A stretch of 64,000 nucleotides of DNA from Tyto alba (Eukaryota > Chordata > Aves > Strigiformes > Tytonidae). The stretch's first letter is position 1. Every line of letters starts with the position of its first letter. The notes beneath the pieces were generated by a model. The model was not told the origin of the DNA and did not search any database. It was given only the letters and a program-made list of their open reading frames with translations. This document shows, one piece after another, positions 50,501-62,100 of this stretch. The DNA is taken from positions 2,170,001 to 2,234,000 of the forward strand of contig NW_024881278.1 of the NCBI RefSeq assembly GCF_018691265.1. Direction: 5' to 3'. Position numbers and translations under genes: made by a program.

Positions 50501-51725
50501 CAGTTCAAGATGTAAGATGAACCAAAACAGCTACCACACATTGTGATAGACTGGGAGGATCTCCTTTGTCTATTCCCTGGAGGAAAATTCTGGCATAATA
50601 AAAGGCTGCTAAAAAGAAAAATGTTCCTTTTCATAAATTTTACACACATAGTAAAAATCTCTTTGCTGTTACCTTGCATTGCTGTTGTGTGCCTGCCATA
50701 ATTGAACAGCCTGATGCAAAAAGAAATATTATACAACCTGAACACAAACTTAATGGGTATTGAGAAAAATCCTTGGCGACAGCCAGAAGTTAAACAAACA
50801 AACACAAAAATGACCTTGCCTAGGCATAACATTTCTATTAAAGGCAGCAAATAGATGAAATGTCTTTGTGTTGGAAAGCAGGGCATTTCTATGTATATTT
50901 GTATATATTCAATTCTAGCTAGCTGTACATTTTTTGCAACAAAATCATTTCTGATTTTAGAGCATGGACATCTACCTCTGCATTAGTCTGTGTGGACAGA
51001 AAATCTTTGCTACTCAAAACTATCACAAAGGTGTGAAGAAGTGGAGTGAAGCAAAATGAGAGGCGGGGTTTCTGACGACGAGCACAATCATGAAAACACA
51101 ATCTTGCAAGAAAGATTTTGATTTTTCAGGTTAATGCTGCAGATTGCACATGGAAATTAAGCCTATGTGGTGAAGTGCTTAGAAAAGCAACTAAAGGGCT
51201 GAGACTTAGAGCCATCAAAAGCAACAAGACAGTATTAACAGTGTTGTATAAATCAGGTTGTTTTGTTTTGTTTTAAAATCTACTCATACCAAACAATATT
51301 AAGGAAGCTTTATGTATTTTTGTCTTCCCTTTTACTTGTTTAGACAGAACAACAAATTTACTGGTTTTTATACCAGTTCTGAGGACAAGATGATAAGGAA
51401 CAAGCTGTAAATCATACAGGGATTTTAATTAAAAAACCCCAGATGTTGAAAACAAAATTAGAGAAAAGCGATCACTGATTGGAAGTTCTAAACTAAGAAG
51501 GAGCCACAAAGATTAAAAATATTACTAGCACACAAACCTGTATCTTCCAAGAATTTTGACAGGAACACATAGCATTGAATCTGAAATGTTCTAACTGCTG
51601 TTAAGATATCCACAACTATTATTGTAACTCCAAGCACTGACAAACAAGTATCAGTATCTTTTACTTTCACCACATCTAGGTGACTGCCAGCTTCCTATAG
51701 TTCATGCTAAATCTTTGATATGCTT
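47503..51725. other. Intergenic DNA, no gene seen
   Basis: Unique sequence with A13 (48292-48304) and T20 (49035-49054). The longest open frame (149 codons, minus strand, 50437-50886) is rich in Phe, Cys and Ile as expected of random AT-rich frames, and matches no family I know. I see no mobile element. Confidence 0.6.
49035..49054 (+). repeat. Poly(T), 20 bases
   Basis: Uninterrupted T run. It is preceded by a small inverted repeat (ATAAGTA ... TACTTAT, about 49011-49032) around an A run. Confidence 0.93.
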
Positions 51726-51726
51726 C

Positions 51727-51786
51727 TTTTATATACATATATAATAATTTAATATACAAATATCTACATATATATATACTTGTATA

Positions 51787-51822
<36 letters not shown>
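51727..51822 (+). repeat. TA-rich tract followed by poly(T), 33 bases
   Basis: About 60 bases of TATA/TACATA-rich sequence run into an uninterrupted T33 at 51790-51822, the longest homopolymer in the window. The exact length may be affected by sequencing error. Confidence 0.95.
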
Positions 51823-54800
51823 CCACAGCAGGCGTATACTTTGCTGGTTTCACAAGAATGACATCCCTTAACAATAACTTGGAATGAAAGAGATTAAATT
51901 GTATGTGATTATAATATCAGTCCTAAACATGTCAGGGCTCTAGGCACTTAGCTATATGAATCTTTCTGAGCATTCAGATATGCCCTTTTCAAAATATACT
52001 GGAGAAAAATGCTAATTAAAAACATTTTTCTTCAGGCAGTAAAACATTCCAGTATTTTTTAATTGGTACATACATTTCTCACAGCAGCCCACCTGACACA
52101 GCACAAGTTTTCAGAGCAAAAGATTTTCTTTTTTACCTAATTTTTCAATGTTTCCTCTGCTATTTTGGAGTATTTTAGCTTATGTTGCCAAATTTATTTC
52201 TGGAAGGAGAAATCAAGGGTGGTATGGAAACTAATTAATAAAGCCCCATAGCTGTACATCAACAAGTGCATATCTTAAACTATTTCTCTACATGAAAAGG
52301 ACTTTTCCAACCATGGCTGGGCTACTGTGTCCAACACAGGCCATGTGGAACCAAGTTTCCTTGCTCGATCAAGCTAATGAGAACTGAAAAGCCGAACTAA
52401 CAAGGCTTCTGTTAAATTGGGAAGTTCATTCATACTAGTCACATTTGTTCAAATTCCTAAAAAATAAAAACATAAAAACGTTGTAATAGTGTCATTACCA
52501 CAAGAAAACTATAAAAGAATGGATGCATATCCAAGAGAACTATTCAAGCAATAGTAGGTAGAGCTAATAAACAGTAAACACAAGGGCAGCTGTGCTAGGA
52601 TACTAATGCAGGTTCAGGAAAATCACCTTTCTAATAGTACCAGCATGAGTATCTGTGCTCATGCATTTTTCACCAGTTGAACAAGAGCTGGAGTAATACT
52701 GAATCCTGCTGTGACACCAGAGGGCAGAAGTTCTCATGCCTTTTTGGGGACCATCTGCGCTAGTGAGTGTCCTTCCCCTTTCTGAAGGGCATAGTTTTCA
52801 TTCACATCAGAAGCATCACTGATTTTTCTCCTACACGAGGATGCCCACTACCTAAGAGAAATATTAACATAAATTAATACTTGCTAAAGCTCTACAACAA
52901 GCACCTGAGGACTCTGGTCCATGCAGCAGTCCTAGAGGGAAAAGTTTATGGGCCAAGTTAAGAAAGAAATCAAGACAGAGACACTTCTTGCCGTTGACTC
53001 TTACAGGTAAATGGCTCTAGTTTAAGATGATTTGTTCTGATCAACACCTCAATAATTACAGCTGCCATGAAATCACCTCAGAACAGCCAGTCCCTTAAGT
53101 CAAAAGGGCCCAAGCCATGCGGCCATTTTCTGCTTAGTCAGGCTTTTATTTGGCACTGAATTTCTGTAAGTCTGTGCATTTTTAATACATCAAAATGAAA
53201 GCCTTATCCTTCCTGCCTCGTGAAGATCAAGATGGTAAGTGTATTATATTGTCCATTGGACAATAATTGGTGCTGCCTTCTGGAAGCATAGTGCTGACTA
53301 TTAGGGAAAACAAGAGTATAGCTCTAGCTGAGCAAGTCACCTACAATGGATTTTGCTTAATACAGCTTAATTAATGCCAAAGTACCTAATATTTAGCAAA
53401 GAAGTGCAGTAAAGATCGTGACAGATGACCTCTTGTTTGGTTTATTTGTTTGTCTGGGTTTTGTTTGTTTGTTTGTTTGCCTTTTTTTTTTTTTATTTCC
53501 CCCCCCCCCCCCCCCCCCGATTTCCTGAAGCTTAGTTTCTATTCCAAATCCCTGGCCAGGCTGACTACAGATCTCACAGTGCAGTCTTTGGAAATGCTGG
53601 GCAGGTGACTGGAACAGCAAAGACTTATTTGCTGTAGCCTTCATTCCTTTTAGACTGTTAAGCATGTTTAACTTTTTCTGGCAGGGGTTAGTTAGGATTT
53701 CTCCCTTCCCTGTTCAATATACAGGATTTTCAGTGGAGATATTAGAGAAAAAATCTGAGCAGCACTGTACTCAGGGTACAAAACAGTACTCAAGACCAAT
53801 CTAGTGCAATAGCATAAAAAATCTAATATCATTATAACATGACAAGATGGATGAAGGTGACTGAGTTTACATTAATCCAGGTAAGCGGAAAGTAATGTCA
53901 GAAGGTAGCAGTGAACAGCAACTGATGGTGATCAGGTGCCAAGTGCAATGCATATTTATGGGTATGGGTGTTCAGTTAAATACGAGTTCCTTGTAGAAGG
54001 CCTAAAAGCAGAAACCAAAATGGGAAAATGTCAAGGAATTGGTGATTCTATTCAGGGTCTCATAATGTATTTGTTATCATAGTACGTGAAGGTTTACCCT
54101 ACTCTTTCTTTGATTCTGTCTGGCTTTACTATTGCCTCCTGCTTCTTAGTCATATAACCCAAAAGCTGTTGCTAAGCTTATTTAGGGCCATGTTGGCACA
54201 GGACAGCAAGGAACATTTGAAATCTAGCTATAAACACAAAAATGAGGTTTGCTGAGCAATTACCACAAGTTCCCTTTTACATGGAGACCTTCAGAGGCCT
54301 CTAGAAAATATCTAAGTATGAGTCAAGACTTGGAACAGTTGGGATCAGGTTTCCTTTAAGATTGCTTCATCTAAGTCTAAGCACTCATGAGGAAGCAGCC
54401 AGAAGAGTATTCCACTCAGAAATGCACTGCTCTCTGTGGTCAACTGAGACATGGACACCTCTATTGATATTAGTCAGAACCTGGCAAATGGATACTTGAG
54501 GACAGGAGTGGTGAGTCCACTGGCAGAAGGAATTAAGGTTGACTGATCCATGAAGGATGGGTGAAGGGAAGAGTGTTCATGAAAACAGACTATTCAGGAA
54601 ATTCTGCTGGAGGCACCTATACATTGGTATTTGTGTCACTGGAGATTTGAATCCATACCGGTATCTATCTGTCTAGATTAGCTTTGTGCATGGATTATTT
54701 GAACATTCGGAGTGATCCCTGTGCTCCAGGAGAAGAACTAGGAATAAAGTGAAGGAAAAAGAGTGAGTCACTCCCGGGGCAATAGCTGTTCAATCCAACG

Positions 54801-57800
54801 GGAGTCATCCTTCTTTCTCAAGCAATGACACCCCAGGAATGTAATCTATTTTGAGACTCTAGAAAGGTAGCCTTGTGATATCTGTGACCCAAGGAACCTT
54901 GCTATAGATCCTAAAGATGCAGGGGGACTGGACAAAGGCAGGGCTGAGTGGGAAGGCCAAAATTAATGTATGTTTACCCTCTTCCTGCCCACCCATGGCT
55001 TGCTCGCTGCTCTCCACAAGACAAGCTATGTTCTCTGTTCCTCCACAGAAGATGATGATACAGTGAAGGAAGTGCCAGGAATAACAAGCAATACTGCAGG
55101 ATAAGTAGTAAACCTCTACAGAATATATAATCCTTTATGAAGAACTCTTTTGGAAATACTGTAAAATGATCTTTTTATTTATTGGGAGGGGGGATGAGCA
55201 GAGGGGTGTGGCAGCACAGATCATAAGCTTCCTATCAGTCAGAAACAGTCAGTCTGGACAAGCTTTAATTTGCTCTGAGACGGGGAGAAAAATAATGACC
55301 TTTCATACAGGGCACTAACATATCTACGCACAGAATATGGTTTTGCTTATGAAGTATTAATGTTAATATGATTTCATCCCTGTATAAATAGGATAGTAGA
55401 TGTATTTCTATATATGTGCTTTTAAGAACCTCTTTGAAGGAGCCAGTTTCATCCATCCACTGAATAATAAAGTAAACCCTAAATGAGGAGAAAAGAAAAA
55501 AAAAAAGTGCCATGAGCTTGAATTCAGAGTTAATCCTTTCAGGCTCCATAAATCTTCAGTGATCGTCAAGATTTATGCAAGACATACCTGTATCTGAGCA
55601 GCAAAGATTAAGGTATAAGACCAATACATGTAATCAAAATGTGTTTCATTTTTTCCCCCTTTCTCAAATGATAGCTAATAAGACCTGGAAAGAATTGAGA
55701 GTATGTCTGTGAAAAGCAAATGAACTCCAGAGATACAATCTGTTCAAGTAAGAGGTGGGTTAAATGTGTTACTGTTTGGTGGAAGGCACTGGAACATTTC
55801 CAGTTCTCTGCAACTTGTGGAAAAAATTAAGAGTAATCAAGAAGCTGATACTAGTATTATCCATGTACCTATATGCAAGGAAAACAATACAGGACCTGAT
55901 CCAGAACTCACTGGAGTCACATGATTGTAGTGGCTTAGACCCAGGGCAGATCTTCAGCAAGTAAAAAGCTGCTTTTATAATTTTGCTCCTATGTTTAACC
56001 CCAACTGTGTCAGAAGCAGCATCGTCTTCTGCCAAAAAGACATCCAATTTTTGTATTTTTCATGGATAATTCTACCCAAAGTGGGCGAAATGAAAGAGGT
56101 GCAACCTATCACACAGAAGGTAGCAAGTTTGCACATCCAGGTCCACGAGAGCAACACAACAGTGTACCCTATCTCCACTGCCAGCCTTCAGAGTCCAACA
56201 TAGAGCTCTGGAGAGCACTACGGCAATACTGGGGTGTAAGAAGCTTGGTATGCTCAACTTGATCACAGCTTTCCAAGAATGCAGTTCAGTACTTAAATAG
56301 GTTCCAAGATTTTGGGTTCTGATGCGTGAAAAAGACCCAAAGTCTGTTAAAGTTAAGAACCTGATGAAGAACACCATAAAGAGCTTAATGGAAGCACAGA
56401 GTCTGGGCTGTGGCAGCAATGAAGTAGAGATAAAATTACATTATGTCAGAAGGATAAGCATTAGCAGATTAAGGGCCACATGATAGTCTAAGTATGTAGC
56501 AACAGCTGTAAGTTTCAATGACATTTCTGGCAAATAGTACCACCAGAACCAGTATCCAACAATGGGGAAGAAGAGTTAAGCAAACATGAGCTTCAAAAGG
56601 GACAGATTGCCTGTGCCGTGTCTTAGAACTTTCCAATTTTGTCTTTAGCAATAAAACCAGGAGAGCTGTAGAGTGCAGTTAGACAGTTGCTTAAACCAAA
56701 AGAGCCTCTAGAGCAGTTGCAATCTAACATTAAAAATCATGCATGTTGTTGTTTTAAAAATATTTTTTCCACATTTGCAAAGTTATGTTTTTAAGGTAAG
56801 CCTATTAATTTATCCTTTATCTTGTCTAGAGAAAAATCTGACATTAAGTAACCCGACATGCATGAGGCAGTCTGTACTTTTGTGGGTGGCAAATCTGTTC
56901 ACTGACAAACTTCTACAAAATCTGTCGCCCAGCAGGCTCTGGAGGTCCCAAAAAGCAGCAGGACAATCTGCTACAGACCTGCTTGGGCCTTAGCTCTAGG
57001 TGGATAATGCACATGGCCATATTGTGGGGGGTTTGTTCTCTCTTGGCAAACAGTGGCTAAGCCTCTTTGGCAAATGGCAAGAAAGCAGGGAAGAAAATTA
57101 GAGGGCACAAGGAGCACCATCAAAATGGACTTATTGGCAAATGCCTGTTGCAAGACAAATAACTATAGAGAGGCAGGAGCTTTAGAAACACCTGTGTTCA
57201 CCAACTGTCTTCCCAATCATTATAAACTGTCCATTTCCATGCCTGCAGTTCTGCATCAGAATAAGTAGTGTATTCTTTGATATATTGAGCATTTGTTGTC
57301 CCTGTATTGTTACTGATATGAGCTTCAGAAAATATAATTGTACAACTTAACTAAAACAGGCCTAGTTTTACATAATTAAAACCAGTAAAATTTGTAATAC
57401 AAACAGGCTTAGCCTTCCTATAAAAGCTCTCTTTTTTCTGTGCCAATCAATTTCAAGTAGAAAATACTTAAACTCTACCTCTGGGATACAAGCAGTTGGT
57501 CAAACCTATAAAACCCAAGGCTATTGATGATAAATATGACAGCACCAGAATTATGCTACATGATCAAAAACGTGCATTTATGAGTTTACATGAAAAGTAG
57601 AAAGTGCATAGAAGTCCTTGTAGTCTAAGGACCAATGAAAAGGTATCACTACAAGAAAAAGAAACAGAGAAAAAATCTGCGTATTCTAAGATGTCTGCAC
57701 AATTTTGATTTAGTACTGGAGGTCAATCCATCTTAGACTGCTATCAAACAGTAGTGACACCACTGATAATTCTTTTTGACTGGAAGTAATGACAAGATCT

Positions 57801-58590
57801 CTGGTGCTGTGTGGGAAACAGGAATTTTTGTTCCTTAAAAGATAGAGATTTGGAATGTGGATTCAGCTCAAACTGGAGAGAAAAATACAAAAACTGTATG
57901 AACAGTTTTTAAAGGGGACATGTTAAAAAGCTGGCTTAGTTCTTTAGACGTTTAGGCTATTTTGGTTTCTTTTTCTTTTGCTATATAAAAAAGTCATAGC
58001 TGAAATGAAGCTAGGGCACAAAAATCCCAAAACAGAACAAATGGCAACATCTTCAATAAAATTATAAGCATTAAACAAATCAACGTACTTAATTTAGAAA
58101 AATACAAGTATGTGATAAATCAGGGTTTTCAAAAATGTCTGCTCCTCTTTCATCCTAAAAAAAAATGTTGCAAAATTTCGAAATGTATTTTGCTTTGGAC
58201 AGAATTTCAATAAAATGACTCCCTCAGCGTTCCCCTGATCAGTTGTAGTTTTGAGGACAGCCATAAAATTGTAAAGTACCCCATGTTTTACAGGAGATAG
58301 AAACACCTACTGCTCATGAATCTTCAATCCCCTTCTGCCTTAAGAGCCTCACAAAAATCACATTTCTTCACCATATCAAGACACAGCCAGTCCGTGCCCA
58401 TTCCCATTTCTACCACTGGCAACCTGCAACAAAGCCTGTAAAGTAGGAGAAAACAGAGTTAATGGCAAATTTCCCTTTGATTTGTACTGCTGAGGTCTGG
58501 TCCTCATTTACACAGCGGCAATGTTACAGCTGCAGCAGCACAGAAAGTAGGACCTTGCTCATGCACAGGGTTCCTACCTGCATGAAGCAC
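51823..58590. other. Intergenic DNA, no gene seen
   Basis: Unique sequence apart from the homopolymer cluster at 53434-53518 and a perfect 8-bp inverted repeat, ATTGTCCA-T-TGGACAAT, at 53248-53264. Open frames up to 115 codons (minus strand, 56072-56419) overlap frames on the other strand and show no domain. The GC-neutral stretch at 54.4-55.1 kb was checked for exons and none was supported. Confidence 0.6.
53434..53518 (+). repeat. Compound simple repeat: (TTTG)n, T13, C20
   Basis: TTTG/TTTA units (to 53479) are followed by T13 (53482-53494) and an uninterrupted C20 (53499-53518). Read on the minus strand, the C20 is a G20 run able to form a G-quadruplex. It also creates a spurious poly-Gly frame. 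Homopolymer lengths this long are prone to sequencing error. Confidence 0.95.
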
Positions 58591-58599
58591 TGTTTGACT

Positions 58600-59170
58600 T
58601 CATTTGCTCTTTCTTTATTTCAGGCTAATACAGGATAGAGTTTATCTCCTCCTCTCCTCCCTCAGGAGGCTTATTTTTTCATCAGGCATTTCTTTAAAAA
58701 ACACTCTGCTAATTTCCATGTACATTGCTGCTTGGTGCAGGGAAAATAGATTCTTTTTATAGATTTATTTAATTCACAGATGCTATTCTAATTGGTCTCC
58801 CATACAATTGTTTCTCACTGGGAATCTGGATGGCTTTGGGGAATTGGCAGTGACTTTCAGAACTTTTCCAGGTCAGCGATTCAGATGTAACCAGAGTCAC
58901 TGGTGACTGAGAATTAATGTGGAGGAAACTATTTGATGGCCTGTGTGAAACAAAGTAATGATTTCAGTCCAGTTGCAGTTTGACAGATTATCAGCAAAAC
59001 CAATTGGTGCTTTTATGGGCCTTTTTTGAAAAGGAGCCAGAAAATTAGCTTCTGCAAATTATCTTTCACATTAGGGCTGAAGGCAGCCATCAGACTTGCA
59101 CGCATGAAGCCTTTATTATCAGTATACCTTTTTCACGGTTAATTATGGAGATTTCACATTTTTTTTTTTC
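58600..59170. promoter_or_regulatory. Candidate conserved enhancer block 4
   Basis: About 570 bases of unique, moderately AT-rich sequence carry CTAATTGG (58788-58795), the palindrome CCAATTGG (59000-59007), CAGATTATCAGC and TTATTATCAG (GATA-like), and TTAATTATGG (59139-59148), without simple repeats until a T run near 59160. The texture is like that of developmental enhancers in gene deserts. The function is inferred only. Confidence 0.33.
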
Positions 59171-62100
59171 CAAATTCTCTCAGTTTGATATTCTGGGGAC
59201 TGTTTGCCATGCTCTGCTTTAGACTAAGAATGCTAATCTCTTTAAACTTCATCTATTATCCAGGGGAGGGAAGAAGGGAGAGAGAAGAGAGGGATGGAGA
59301 TGCTTGTCCTGCATTATTCTCTATAGAGCCTAACTAAGAGAATTTGGAGCATCTCTCTGCACTGACTGGAGGGACTGCCTTAGGCACGTAACCTTTAGAA
59401 GGTTAAAATTTGCTTTTGCAAACTTTTCCCTTGCGCCCCTGATAACACTGCAATTATTAGGCTAGATTGTCAAAAAATGTGTCAGATCACTGAACTAAAA
59501 ACACTTTGGCACAGAGGTTAGGGCTTTATCCCTCTTCAAATCTTTGATCCAGTAAGTCTTAACTGGACATTTTGCTTACAATTTCTGGCAAAAATAAACA
59601 GTTTTCCATCTCACACTCCTGTTTGTTTAGCATATGCTTGTTTTCTAAACTCGTTCATCATACTGATAAGACTTCCTCAAGGACTGGCTTTTAAAAGAGC
59701 AACACTGTTAAAAGACATAGCTCTGGTCTTGTTTCTCTTCTTCCCACAAAACGTAGAAGCTACAAAGCAAATGTGTCTGTAGTGAAACGGTGTTCTTGTA
59801 GATCCTGAATGGATCTTGGAATGGATGCACTGATTCAGATAAAATTGATGTATAAAACTAGGATGTAAAGAAAATGCATATGTTCATCAAATTCTTATAT
59901 TAACTTTTTCCATCTTCTCATTATTTCCTACTAAGGAACCTACTAACTACCAAAAATGAGTTTAGTTTCTTCATTGTTTCTTTGCCTGGCTCTCGGTGGT
60001 GGACCAAAACAAAGCTATTTGGGTTGTTTTTCTTGTGAGGTTTGTAATGAATTGCCATTGGTAACAAACAAATGAGATTGTCAGAAGCTACAACAAAACA
60101 GTCCTGCAATTTGTATGAGTAGGATAAAGTCTATCCAAAATATATAAAAAGGTACACAAAATTCAGCTTTCCTCAGCATTACATGAAGAAGAAAAGGTAC
60201 GAACATCTTAATTTTGTGTCATGTAAGAAAAAAAAGCAGAATGAGAAATGAAACATTTCCCATGAGAAAGAAGAAAAGATGCAGAAAGAAACCTAATGAC
60301 CCATTTTGTCCATGGCAATAGAACTGGGAAGCAATACACAGCTAAAGACCCGTTAGTGAGTACTTTTCTGGTTTTAAGAAAAAAAACATTTTCCCCTTCC
60401 TTGTTCTAACTTATTCAACAGTACTTTGTGCCAGGAAAGAAAAGTATTCTATGCCTAAAAGATTTCTTCTCTGCTTCTCACACTTTGGAGATCTGGAGTT
60501 AAGAAGTTGAAATTCAATTTATACTCTATGGCACGCACGAGAAGTTTGGTTATTCAGAGCCACTGAAAAGGGAAAAACCCCAAACTTCTGTTACTTCACA
60601 CTGAAGAGCAGAGGATGTAGGGCTAATCTGTGCAACAGTGACAGTTAATTTTCTGCCTTTTTTTTCCTCCTACTATTCAATGGTCAATCTGCAGTTAGCT
60701 TTATTAGCTTCTGAATGTGTCAAAGGTTGGAAACAGCTGTTTGAAATCCATGGCAGTCCCCAATCCCATAGAAGAATTTAAATAGGTTAACTGCTATGTA
60801 GTAATCCAGAAATTAGTAAGTATAAGCATCATCTATTATAACTGTCAATTCTGGTGTGTCTTGGATCAGTGCCAAAAGGCAGTCTGGTTTTACAGGAGAC
60901 TGCACACTGTAGGGCCTTCTGATGGCACAGATCTGAAAACATGGGTGACCCTCCCTGTGAGGCCTAGGCTTTGATGTTCTGCCTGAGCACAGAAAAAAGG
61001 CAGAGAAAGAGCGACTGCCCTATCAAGGGTCCCCTCCCATTATCAGGAATGAAGTAGGATGCGTAGATGATTCCCAGTCACAGGAATTTTTATTATATCA
61101 ATAACCAGGATGAAATCAGATCCTGAACTGGTAAAAATTATCATGGATCGGTTAATGGTGCAGTTATTTAAGTAAACAGAGGACCTAGACTTCTTTTCTT
61201 AATGTAGTGAACTTGTCACTCTGCCATGGAAGCATATCTGATAGCAAAATAAATATGTGCCAAGGTATACATATGAACAGTTCTCAATGTCTACACCTAC
61301 CCTGTGCAGAAGAACCTCCGGTCAAATGTGTGTCAGTTGTAACTTACTGAAGCTGTTTACTTGCTCCTGGGGAGACTAGATGTAAAGCACACAAGTGACA
61401 AAAGGTACAGTTATTCACAGCATACCTAGGGATCCTTAGAGTACATATGGCGAAATACCCTAAGAGCAAAGGGATCAGGTGAATAGAAAGACAGTTCTCG
61501 AAACAGGTTGGAAGAAGCCTAAGGAAGAGAAGGCAGGACTGTGACAGTTCTTGACCTAGACACCTCAACAGTGTAATTTGCAAGTGGTGACAGCTTATTT
61601 TGGGACTGAGGTACTCCTTCCTGCCCCCTCCAAGCTCCCTGCTGCTGCTGAGCTCAGCTGCTGCAGCTCATAGCTCTCTTACCAAGGTAAAGAGCATTGT
61701 TTTACTCCCTCTCAGTATACCAGATGATGATGCAAAGCAGTTCAGCCATTGCCACACAAGTAACTGAGTCATCCCAACAAGGCAGACAGCTACAGGGTAA
61801 AATTTCTAACAGTCACCAAAATGTTAGCAGTCCCTAGTTGCAAATAGGATATGCTAAATACACTGCAATCACTGGGTGGACAGAAGCACAAACTACTGAA
61901 TGATATGCATCTATAAGCTGAAAATATAGGGGAACTAGTAGCTCTCACTCCATGACTGGGCTGTCCCTTAAAGACAGGTTCAGAGCTGAGAATTCAACTA
62001 AGGCCCCAAAATGCTTGGGGGATTCATCAGCACCAGACCACAGCCAGAGCTAGCTGTGAGGAAAAGCAGCCAAGACAGTTGCTGTTGCTTCGTAACTGGG

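Noticed and set aside
50437..50886. 149-codon minus-strand open frame with hydrophobic stretches
   Set aside because: The Phe/Ile/Cys-rich composition is what AT-rich random frames give. No family resemblance and no exon signals.
53393..53665. Minus-strand frame with poly-Gly and Lys/Gln runs
   Set aside because: It is the translated C20 / T13 / TTTG simple repeat.
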